From the NCBI GenBank assembly GCA_020631035.1, contig JAHDIA010000345.1, forward strand, positions 279 to 6,773: 6,495 nt of DNA, in the 5' to 3' direction. The translations under genes and the position numbers were made by a program. Under the pieces are notes generated by a model, which was not told where the DNA came from, did not search any database, and saw only the letters and a list, made by a program, of their open reading frames with translations. Below are positions 1 through 5,687 of this stretch, piece after piece; the stretch's first letter is position 1; each line of letters opens with the position of its first letter. Source of the stretch: Chitinophagales bacterium. GTDB lineage: Bacteria > Bacteroidota > Bacteroidia > Chitinophagales > UBA2359.

Positions 1-98
1 ATATGCGTATTGTGTGTTGGATTAAAAAAACCTGGTGCTGCACCTTTATCACAAATCATAATTGCGTCTTTAACAATGTATTCTAGTTCATGCGGCAT
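1..98 (-). CDS. PAAR-like (DUF4280-type) spike-tip protein, N-terminal part only
   Basis: Only the first 32 codons are in the window; the gene runs off the left edge. The frame opens with ATG at 98-96 and reads MPHELEYIVKDAIMICDKG, then AAPGFFNPTHNTH. The pattern of a short polar start, a 'yIVkdA' strand and a 'CDKG-aP' turn resembles the N-terminus of PAAR-like DUF4280 proteins, which cap the VgrG spike in contractile injection systems. The gene starts 24 nt after the vgrG stop codon, in the same direction, so it is very likely in the same operon. The leader just before the ATG (AGTAGAAG) has only weak Shine-Dalgarno character. The family call rests on about 30 residues plus position after vgrG, so it is moderate. 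The missing part could carry a C-terminal toxin domain. Confidence 0.62.
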   Translation of the reverse strand, partial: MPHELEYIVKDAIMICDKGAAPGFFNPTHNTH

Positions 99-122
99 CT
101 TCTACTTTATTTTTTTGATTAT

Positions 123-1949
123 TTAAAATATGTCAGTATCGCTAGATTCTATTCTAATGGTACTTGATCCAGCAACTACTATATCTTCGGCACCTATACT
201 AGTTGTAGTTTTTCCAGAAAGATTTAAATTGGCTTCTTCACTTTTTACACTAACAGCTTGTTTAGCATTTATATCAACTATTGTCGTTTTACTTTTTGCT
301 GTAAAATCTTTTTCTGAAGTCATACTGATTGTACCTGCTGCTCCCTCTTCGATTGGTTCTGCTGTTAAATCAATAGTATTTCCTCCAAGGACTTTTATAT
401 CAACCCCATTGATATCTATTTTCCCATCTTTTTTCATAGAAATTGTGCTGCTTCCACAACTCAAAGTAATGGTCTCAGCACTAGTAATGGATATGTTCCC
501 CGCTCCGTCATAATGCATATTGTTGCCTTGGGCATCTCGCATTACTATACTTCCTTCATCTTCGTTTAGGGTCATTGTACTACCACTCTTGGTAGTAAAA
601 CTTTTCATTTTGTTATTAGCATCTCCCCCTGCTCCACTGATTCCGTGGAATAGGCTACCCATTACAAATGGTCGGGCAGGATCACCATATCGAAAACCTA
701 TCATTACTTGGTCACCTACTTCTGGAATTGTAACCCATCCCCTATTCGTCCCCACCTTATCACTTACCCCTGCATCTGGGGTCATTACCCGTATCCAGTT
801 AGTGTGGAGTCCCTCTATCATTTGCCATTGGAATTGTACTTGAATACGACCTTTTTTGTCTGGGTCATCATTGGATAGTACAGTGGCTATTTGGGGATAG
901 GCGGTGGGCATTTTTATGGCTGGTTCAGGTGGCACTTTTACCCCTGCGGGTACTGCCTCAAAGTAGTTTATATATGTATCTGTCCCTGTTGATTGATGGT
1001 GTACAGCTGTTACCAAGTATTGACCAAAGGGTTTGGTTTTCCAGGCTCCGACATTAAATACATTGGCTTTAAAATCTATGATAACGCCTGGTCGTAAATC
1101 TTGTTTGCTACTGTTGCCACTTGCCATTGATAAGTTCGCAGCAGCGGCATTTTGTATGTTTTCCAACATATCATCTAAACTCCCTTTATCAGGGACACGT
1201 GGACCAGAGCTAATACGTGGACTGAATATAAAAGTATCTTGAGCTGCTTTAAAAGCATGTGCTCCCAATTCTCCTAACCCCCTTACATTATTCTGAGTTA
1301 CTCCCTCAATTGGTTGGTCTCGCATAGAGTGGTAGGAAAATGCTTCATATTTAACTGGTCGCACTTTGAGGGAGATGTTGACATTGTCCATATCTGTTCC
1401 ATAAAAAAGTGGGATTACTGGTTTTTCACTAGGTTCGCCAAAGAGCAATTGTTCGCCATCGTAGAAGAACCATTCATTGTATTGACAGGCGATGCGCTTT
1501 AAGAATTGGAAATTGCTTTCTCTATATTGGGTCATATACCCAATGGTCGATTGGTACTTGGGATTGATGGTTGATTTTAAGCCTGCCATTACTTCGTCTA
1601 CAATGTCTCTTAGGGCTTGGTCTGTCCAAGAGGAAAGGTGTGGTCCTGCTTCTAATAAAATGGTTTGGGAATAACCACTGACGACCAAATCTCCAAATAG
1701 TCCATAGCCATGCTGCATATTGACATTGGTGACTATGCCTACAAAAACATTTGTGCCCAATAATATAATGGCTACTTTTCCCAACCAATCTTTGGATTTG
1801 TTCAATGTATTTCCACCCAGCTCTTCAATAACTTCGTGTCCTATGACTATTTTAAAACTGTGGTGGTCGTACATTGTTTGTACCAGACTGAGGTGTTTAA
1901 ATTCACTCAAGTTTGTACCATTTATTATTACTTTACTTATGGGTTTCAT
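123..1949 (-). CDS. vgrG: VgrG spike protein of a type VI secretion or related contractile injection system
   Basis: This 608-residue protein should form the trimeric spike at the tip of a contractile injection machine and carry effectors into a target. Residues 1 to about 340 form the gp27/gp44-like base, including the family-typical stretch YRESNFQFLKRIACQYNEW (142-160). Residues about 350-436 form the gp5 OB-fold: a 'TVLSNDDPDKKGRIQVQF' strand pair (356-373), then WVTIPEVGDQVMIGF (405-419) and the signature GDPARPFVMGSLF (422-434). From about 445 to the end is a repetitive beta-rich needle of short Ser/Thr/Asp/Ile strands. It ends at DIF with no added catalytic domain, so any effector is probably carried non-covalently. 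The ATG at 1949 sits in an AT-rich leader without a clear Shine-Dalgarno. The gene lies 38 nt after the candidate effector gene and 24 nt before a PAAR-like gene. A spike of an extracellular contractile (phage-tail-like) system is the alternative; the window lacks sheath, tube or baseplate genes to decide. Confidence 0.93.
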   Translation of the reverse strand: MKPISKVIINGTNLSEFKHLSLVQTMYDHHSFKIVIGHEVIEELGGNTLNKSKDWLGKVAIILLGTNVFVGIVTNVNMQHGYGLFGDLVVSGYSQTILLEAGPHLSSWTDQALRDIVDEVMAGLKSTINPKYQSTIGYMTQYRESNFQFLKRIACQYNEWFFYDGEQLLFGEPSEKPVIPLFYGTDMDNVNISLKVRPVKYEAFSYHSMRDQPIEGVTQNNVRGLGELGAHAFKAAQDTFIFSPRISSGPRVPDKGSLDDMLENIQNAAAANLSMASGNSSKQDLRPGVIIDFKANVFNVGAWKTKPFGQYLVTAVHHQSTGTDTYINYFEAVPAGVKVPPEPAIKMPTAYPQIATVLSNDDPDKKGRIQVQFQWQMIEGLHTNWIRVMTPDAGVSDKVGTNRGWVTIPEVGDQVMIGFRYGDPARPFVMGSLFHGISGAGGDANNKMKSFTTKSGSTMTLNEDEGSIVMRDAQGNNMHYDGAGNISITSAETITLSCGSSTISMKKDGKIDINGVDIKVLGGNTIDLTAEPIEEGAAGTISMTSEKDFTAKSKTTIVDINAKQAVSVKSEEANLNLSGKTTTSIGAEDIVVAGSSTIRIESSDTDIF

Positions 1950-1987
1950 TTATTTTTATTTTTCAAATTTAGATTAGGGCTTAATGC

Positions 1988-2674
1988 TTACACATAATAT
2001 GTTGTAGGAATATAATCAGGTGCAGGATAACACCCACTGTGATTAATCAGTTCTCTTACAACTGGTCTTTCTCTAAGTATTCTATCTCCATAATCAGTAT
2101 TTTGTTTTATTTGCTCTAATGATAAGTGAGGACCACGATTATATCGACTTCCCGTTATCCTTATCTGCTCATCTGTTAAGCAAGTTGGGTTAAATACATA
2201 AGGAAAATCTATATTGAGTAAATCATAAAGATGTTTTGCAGATATTTTTAGATTCTCATAATCACTTTTAAGAAGCAATATTAAACTTGCTTTTTCAAAA
2301 GAATTTAATTCATCAATATTTCCTCCCAATGTTTCTGCTGCAACACGTAATTGAATGCTCACAGCCCCAAACGAAGTTTTATCAGGGTGTCTAAGTGAAT
2401 CTTGATCTATCCAGCTAGGTATTATTGGATCAGCAGACCGCACACCATACGCTACATAGTCAATTCCATGTGGGTCACCACCAACTTCTATATATGCAAC
2501 CCCAGCAAGTAAATCTGTAGAGATGTGTTCACTTGCTGCTATCTCTTTAATATTATTAGCATTATATTTCACCCAAGCATTTTTAAAATCATATACATGG
2601 TATTCATTCCCTCCAAGTTTTCTCGGAAGTTTCCATTTAATGAAATCCCAACTTGTCCATTTTCTATAACTCAT
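1988..2674 (-). CDS. Lytic-transglycosylase-like (GH23-like) protein, candidate cell-wall-degrading effector
   Basis: This 228-residue soluble protein is encoded directly upstream of vgrG in the same direction, with a 38-nt gap. Three spaced motifs match the plan of GH23 lytic transglycosylases. The first is LLAGVAYIEVGGDP (55-68), with Glu63 as candidate catalytic acid (here E-V rather than the common E-S). The second is TSFGAVSIQLRVAAETLG (100-117), in the place of the family's 'G-x-x-Q' motif. The third is SRYNRGP (176-182), like the 'A-Y-N-x-G' motif, followed by a 'YGDRILRER' helix (195-203). GH23 enzymes cleave the MurNAc-GlcNAc bond of peptidoglycan. The N-terminus (MSYRKWTSWDFIKWKLP) is charged and aromatic, not a signal peptide, which fits delivery by the VgrG machine rather than Sec export. 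Sampled lines of this gene are about 30-43% G+C by eye, lower than parts of vgrG and the inositol genes, which hints at separate acquisition. The effector role is inferred from context; a structural or housekeeping hydrolase of the injection system is possible. Confidence 0.72.
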   Translation of the reverse strand: MSYRKWTSWDFIKWKLPRKLGGNEYHVYDFKNAWVKYNANNIKEIAASEHISTDLLAGVAYIEVGGDPHGIDYVAYGVRSADPIIPSWIDQDSLRHPDKTSFGAVSIQLRVAAETLGGNIDELNSFEKASLILLLKSDYENLKISAKHLYDLLNIDFPYVFNPTCLTDEQIRITGSRYNRGPHLSLEQIKQNTDYGDRILRERPVVRELINHSGCYPAPDYIPTTYYV

Positions 2675-2716
2675 TTCAAATTAATTTTATCATTTATAAC
2701 ACATACCTCCCCCATT

Positions 2717-2751
2717 ACAAATTCCGAGTATTTTTCAAACTCGGAATTTGT
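2717..2751. repeat. Perfect 13-bp inverted repeat with 9-nt loop
   Basis: ACAAATTCCGAGT at 2717-2729 is matched exactly by its reverse complement at 2739-2751 around the loop ATTTTTCAA. It lies 42 nt before the ATG of the effector gene. In an mRNA starting upstream it would form a stable hairpin in the 5' leader; as DNA it could be a two-fold operator. No T-run follows on either strand, so it is not an ordinary terminator. Confidence 0.85.
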
Positions 2752-2812
2752 TACACACCCCTCTCAGCCCGCCTACAAGTGACAGGTAAAAATCACAATT
2801 ATTTAATAGTTA

Positions 2813-2864
2813 GCTATTGCCCTTTGTCCAATACTTAAATTTAAATATTGGACAAAGGCATAGC
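2813..2864. repeat. Long near-perfect palindrome (38-bp core, extended with bulges)
   Basis: The core at 2821-2858 is a palindrome centred between 2839 and 2840. CCTTTGTCCAATA on the left pairs with TATTGGACAAAGG on the right, and the A/T centre pairs too, with a single C/A mismatch (2834/2845). With two one-base bulges the arms extend outward: GCTATTGCC at 2813-2821 faces GGCATAGC at 2857-2864. A near-copy of the left arm, TTTGGTCAATACTTA (2984-2998), matches TTTGTCCAATACTTA (2823-2837) at 13 of 15 positions. No T-run follows on either strand. Confidence 0.85.
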
Positions 2865-2877
2865 ATTCCTATGCTAT
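2860..2877. repeat. Small 7-bp hairpin overlapping the arm of the long palindrome
   Basis: ATAGCAT (2860-2866) pairs exactly with ATGCTAT (2871-2877) around TCCT. Its left arm shares bases with the outer right arm of the long palindrome, so in RNA the outer stem and this hairpin would exclude one another. Confidence 0.6.
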
Positions 2878-2902
2878 TCGTATAGACATACTTATAGCTA
2901 AG

Positions 2903-2930
2903 GTACTCTGTAACGTAAATTACAGAGTAC
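2903..2930. repeat. Perfect 11-bp inverted repeat with 6-nt loop
   Basis: GTACTCTGTAA (2903-2913) is matched exactly by TTACAGAGTAC (2920-2930) around CGTAAA. It is the third strong inverted repeat within about 215 nt. It has no sequence in common with the other two and no T-run on either side, so it is better read as an operator, a structured RNA element or a repeat remnant than as a terminator. Confidence 0.8.
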
Positions 2931-3346
2931 TAAGTTGGATGGTTTATTTGTTACCCTATTGTTTAAATTGAATGAAAGTTGTTTTTGGTCAATACTTATC
3001 TATTTACCACATAGCCAATGATTTAGAAAGTATTGAAATTGGTGTGACTAGTAAAAAAACTAGTAATTGAGGTTTGCTACGATATTGCCGATCCACCAAA
3101 GAGTCTGCATTATTGTTTAGTGTTTTGTATAGCATTGTTACATAAAGGTTTAGTTAAAAAAGAAAAAACAACCTTTGCCATACCTTTTAATGTCCTATAT
3201 TCTTATGACTTGATTTTTACAATGCTAATATACTACTGTTTTTGGTTTTTTTTATATATTCTAAAATAAATTTATTTATTTTTTTAATAAAAAATGTCTT
3301 GTATCATTTAAACCTAATTGGTTTTCATTATTGCTTTTGCTTTAAT

Positions 3347-3745
3347 TTATTTAAATACAAAGTAACGGTACATCACAAAATTAAAACCTACTCCTACTAA
3401 AAATGATACTATGGTTTTGGATAAAATATAGTGTGTGGCAAAGTATTCGGTTAGCAAGTAAACGCCCAATGTATTTAAAATCAAGCTACTACAAGAGGTT
3501 AAAATGTATCTCAATAGTTGCCCGCCTATGCCTTCTTGGGTTCTTTTAAATGCCCAGTTTCTTCCTAGAAAAAAACTAACAATGGCCCCACAAAATGCGC
3601 CCAAGGCTGCCGAAGCTACATACCATACACCCAAGACTTCTGTAACAAAAATAAGTACAAAATAATCTGTAGCAGTTGCCACAAAGGAAGCAGCTTGAGA
3701 ACGGAAAAAGGAGCCTATAAGCGGTTCTTTGCTTCTGTTTTCCAT
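3347..3745 (-). CDS. GtrA-like four-helix membrane protein of the inositol-lipid operon
   Basis: This 132-residue integral membrane protein has four predicted helices, near residues 17-37, 43-65, 77-97 and 108-130, which is the usual GtrA size and layout. The family pattern is visible twice: FFLGRNWAFKR (58-68) after helix 2 and VMYRYFVFK (124-132) at the very C-terminus, both like the 'F-x-x-N/x-R-x-W-x-F' ends of GtrA helices. GtrA proteins are small membrane proteins linked to transfer of lipid-linked sugars, such as undecaprenyl-phosphate-glucose, across the cytoplasmic membrane. The ATG follows the pgpA-like stop codon by 6 nt, so co-translation is likely. Placement at the end of an inositol-lipid operon makes an inositol-lipid flippase or glycolipid partner a reasonable inference, but the sequence does not show the substrate. 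Confidence 0.85.
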   Translation of the reverse strand: MENRSKEPLIGSFFRSQAASFVATATDYFVLIFVTEVLGVWYVASAALGAFCGAIVSFFLGRNWAFKRTQEGIGGQLLRYILTSCSSLILNTLGVYLLTEYFATHYILSKTIVSFLVGVGFNFVMYRYFVFK

Positions 3746-3751
3746 TGGCCA

Positions 3752-4228
3752 TTAATTAAAAATAAATAAGACAATTAACTGCAATACAATATTGGCATAA
3801 ATTCCTGAGAGTACATCGTCCATCATTACGCCCCAGCCTCCTGGAAGTTGTTCCATTTTGCGAATGAATAAGGGTTTGTAAATGTCAAAAAATCGAAATA
3901 AGATGAGTGCCAATAGTATATTTAAATAAGAGAAGGGAATAAATAGCAATGTAATCCATTGTCCTGCAAATTCGTCTATGACTACCTTGGAGGCGTCGTG
4001 CCCCCAATAGGCTTCTACTACATTGCCCGCCCAAACGCCCAGTATACAACTGAGCACACCGATGCCTATCATTGCTCCTAAAAACAATTGTGTTTGCGCT
4101 CCAAAAAAATAAAAGAGCAGCCCATACACCAATAAAGCGACCAAGGCCCCACAGGTACCTGGTGCAACTGGTGAATAGCCTGCTCCTAAAACGCTGGCAA
4201 TGCCAATCGCCACACTCTTTTTATTCAT
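3752..4228 (-). CDS. pgpA: PgpA-family lipid phosphatase, candidate phosphatidylinositol-phosphate phosphatase
   Basis: This 158-residue membrane enzyme carries all three PgpA signatures. GAGYSPVAPGTCGAL (15-29) is near the N-terminus. DASKVVIDEFAGQW (78-91) holds the acidic pair Asp85/Glu86. FRFFDIYKPLFIRKME (111-126) is followed by GGWGVMMDDVLSGIYA (130-145) with Asp137/Asp138. The acidic residues are expected to bind Mg2+. Hydrophobic stretches near 24-42, 46-68, 88-112 and 143-157 fit an inner-membrane protein. Classical PgpA dephosphorylates phosphatidylglycerophosphate. Here the gene sits between an inositol-phosphate synthase and gtrA, and PgpA-type enzymes in Bacteroides inositol-lipid clusters remove phosphate from phosphatidylinositol phosphate, so that substrate is more likely. 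The start ATG at 4228-4226 overlaps the preceding stop codon (ATGAATAA, 8-nt overlap), which favours translational coupling. A housekeeping phosphatidylglycerophosphatase role cannot be excluded. Confidence 0.9.
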   Translation of the reverse strand: MNKKSVAIGIASVLGAGYSPVAPGTCGALVALLVYGLLFYFFGAQTQLFLGAMIGIGVLSCILGVWAGNVVEAYWGHDASKVVIDEFAGQWITLLFIPFSYLNILLALILFRFFDIYKPLFIRKMEQLPGGWGVMMDDVLSGIYANIVLQLIVLFIFN

Positions 4229-5537
4229 AGTAATCTAATCCCAAGTGGGTAATCAATTCTTCTCCTCCGATGTGGCGAAGGGTATTCTTTAATTTTTCAA
4301 ATTGTTTAAAGATGTCGTGTTGTGGATACAAGCCTTCTCCAATTTGTGGAGACTTCCAATAGAAAGACAACCATTCTTGTATACCTGCCATTTCTGCTCT
4401 AGATGCTAAATCTAAAAAGATTGCCAAGTCTAACACAATGGGAGCCGCTAAAATAGAATCTCTACACAAGAAGTCAATTTTGATTTGCATTGGATAATTT
4501 AGCCAACCAAAAATGTCAATATTGTCCCAACCTTCTTTGTTGTCTCCGTGGGGTGGGTAGTAATTGATGCGGACTTTGTGGTAGAGATCTTTGTAAAGGT
4601 CTGGATGCTTTTCTGGTTCGAGTATTTGTTCCAACACGCCAAGCTTGGATACTTCTTTTGATTTAAAGTTGTCAGGATCATCTAGAACTTCTCCATCTCT
4701 GTTGCCGAGTATGTTGGTGGAGAACCAACCTCTAATTCCCAACGAACGTGCTTTGAGCCCAGGAGCCAAAATGGTCTTCATCAAAGTTTGACCTGTTTTG
4801 AAATCTTTTCCTGCAATGGGTGTATTGGTCGTTTTTGCCAACTCCTCCAATGCCTTTATATCACAAGAGAGGTTAGGCGCACCATTCGCATAGGGAATGC
4901 CCATTTTGATGGCGGCATAGGCATAAATCATACTAGGTGGAATGTCTTTGTGATTGTCTCGCATTCCTTGTTCTAGTTTCTCAATGCTGCTGTGTACTTC
5001 TGATTCTCTGATGTAAATTTCGGTTGAACCACACCAGACCATCACAATGCGCTCACAGTTATGTTTTTCTTTGAATTGGCGGATGTCTTCCATCACAGCT
5101 TCTGCCAATTCCATTTTGTTGGCGGCTTCTTTGATGTATGTTCCGTCTAGTTTTTTGACATATTGTTTGTCAAAGACCGCTTTCATTGGTTTGATTTCTT
5201 CCAGTTCAGTTTTTAACTGGTCTAGTAAGTTGCGATCAAGTACACCAGCATTGACTGCCGCTTCGTATACATTGTCTTCATATAAATCCCAACCTCCAAA
5301 AACAATGTCGTTGAGGTCTGCTAATGGTAGAAAATCTTTGACCAATGGGTTGCGTCCTTCGGTTCTTTTGCCTAAGCGGATGGTGCCCATTTGAGAGTAA
5401 GATCCTATGGGTTTACCTATGTTTTTTTTGATGGCTATTGTCCCTGCGATGAAGGTCGTGGCTACTGCTCCCATTCCTGGAGTGAGTATGCCTAGTTTTC
5501 CATTGATTGGTTTAAGGTTTATTTTGGTGTTATCCAC
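4221..5537 (-). CDS. ino1: Myo-inositol-1-phosphate synthase (inositol-3-phosphate synthase)
   Basis: This 438-residue soluble enzyme uses NAD to convert glucose-6-phosphate to inositol phosphate, the entry step to inositol lipids. The Rossmann start LGILTPGMGAVATT (15-28) binds NAD. Conserved family blocks follow: MVWCGSTEIY (166-175), YANGAPNLSCD (216-226), GKDFKTGQT (243-251), NILGNRDGEVL (275-285), FKSKEVSK (291-298), a GDNK block (331-334) like the 'GDSK' of eukaryotic enzymes, and DSILAAPIVLDL (360-371). The lysines in these blocks correspond to the catalytic lysines of the family. The length is between the mycobacterial (about 370) and yeast (about 530) enzymes. The start is GTG at 5537-5535: the only in-frame upstream codons before a TAA (5555-5553) contain no ATG, and the next Met (22) lies inside the NAD fold. 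An out-of-frame ATG at 5539 gives only six codons. The 3' end overlaps the pgpA-like start by 8 nt. Confidence 0.95.
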   Translation of the reverse strand: MDNTKINLKPINGKLGILTPGMGAVATTFIAGTIAIKKNIGKPIGSYSQMGTIRLGKRTEGRNPLVKDFLPLADLNDIVFGGWDLYEDNVYEAAVNAGVLDRNLLDQLKTELEEIKPMKAVFDKQYVKKLDGTYIKEAANKMELAEAVMEDIRQFKEKHNCERIVMVWCGSTEIYIRESEVHSSIEKLEQGMRDNHKDIPPSMIYAYAAIKMGIPYANGAPNLSCDIKALEELAKTTNTPIAGKDFKTGQTLMKTILAPGLKARSLGIRGWFSTNILGNRDGEVLDDPDNFKSKEVSKLGVLEQILEPEKHPDLYKDLYHKVRINYYPPHGDNKEGWDNIDIFGWLNYPMQIKIDFLCRDSILAAPIVLDLAIFLDLASRAEMAGIQEWLSFYWKSPQIGEGLYPQHDIFKQFEKLKNTLRHIGGEELITHLGLDYYE

Positions 5538-5687
5538 ATTTAGTGTTTTTAATTATTCAATTTTTGCCAATCGACGAAGGACTATCCATTGTAAAATACG
5601 CCTGATAGTAGCGGATAGCTCCCATTCAATGGGACTAGCAGCGGATAGCAGGGAGTCGCCCACCCACAAAGCAATGAGCATTCCGTC
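5538..5687. other. 150-nt spacer between the phosphatidyltransferase and inositol-phosphate synthase genes
   Basis: The spacer carries the repeat element listed separately and otherwise no gene. The part next to the GTG start (5538-5565) is AT-rich, as is usual for Bacteroidota leaders. The part at 5600-5690 is noticeably richer in G+C. I see no clean TAnnTTTG promoter and no terminator, so read-through from the upstream gene is likely but not shown. Confidence 0.5.
5610..5649. repeat. Direct repeat pair flanking a small palindrome (REP-like intergenic element)
   Basis: AGCGGATAGC occurs at 5610-5619 and again at 5640-5649, exactly 30 nt apart. Between them CCCATTCAATGGG (5621-5633) is a perfect 6-bp palindrome around one C. 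This layout, with higher G+C than the flanks, looks like a short dispersed repeat unit of the kind found between Bacteroidota genes. Whether copies occur elsewhere cannot be judged from this window. Confidence 0.6.

Larger units (their letters stand above)
2675..3346. other. Long intergenic region without a convincing gene
   Basis: About 670 nt separate gtrA from the effector gene. The part at 2717-2930 is rich in inverted repeats, listed separately. The part at 2940-3346 is strongly AT-rich, with long T and A runs around 3240-3300 and an all-A/T palindrome near 3264. The only frames are short: a 32-codon plus-strand frame at 2972-3070, and an overlapping stop-to-stop frame from about 3048 to about 3266 with no good start. 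Neither resembles a family I recognise. The promoter for the effector-vgrG operon must lie here or further upstream, but I found no clean Bacteroidota TTTG/TAnnTTTG pair at a sensible spacing. Confidence 0.7.

Noticed and set aside
130..1674. Several plus-strand open frames of 60-127 codons opposite vgrG
   Set aside because: They lie antisense to a full-length, well-supported VgrG protein and their translations have no recognisable family features.
1522..1788. An 88-codon minus-strand frame inside vgrG
   Set aside because: It overlaps the VgrG base domain in another frame; the VgrG frame carries conserved motifs and this one has none.
2679..2704. A leader peptide before the effector gene, suggested by GGGGGAGG near 2713-2706 on the minus strand followed by ATG
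   Set aside because: The frame is only M-C-Y-K-stop with 1-3 nt spacing to the purine run; too short and badly spaced to support.
2525..2838. Plus-strand frames opposite the start of the effector gene and into the gap
   Set aside because: Low-complexity translations rich in Ser/Phe/Ile, running through the inverted repeats and antisense to the effector gene; no family resemblance.
2717..2930. Inverted repeats as rho-independent terminators
   Set aside because: None of the stems is followed by a T-run on either strand, and they lie more than 400 nt past the end of gtrA.
2675..2960. Bacteroidota-type promoter (TTTG and TAnnTTTG) for the effector-vgrG operon
   Set aside because: Single TTTG copies occur on the minus strand, but no pair at the expected spacing could be found; a TTAATTTG near 2683-2676 is too close to the start codon and not a full match.
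3069..3110. 'VCYDIADPPKSLH' in the gap as a Cas2-like fragment
   Set aside because: Only a superficial likeness to the Cas2 'YDI-D-x-R-L' start; no start codon, no rest of the protein and no CRISPR repeats.
3240..3300. T- and A-rich stretch after gtrA as its terminator
   Set aside because: The palindrome there (AAATAAATTTATTT) contains only A and T and would not form a stable terminator stem; the AAACC/GGTTT pair at 3310-3324 is only 5 bp with no T-run.
4499..5394. Open frames on both strands within the inositol-phosphate synthase gene
   Set aside because: Shadow frames of a conserved enzyme gene without motifs of their own.
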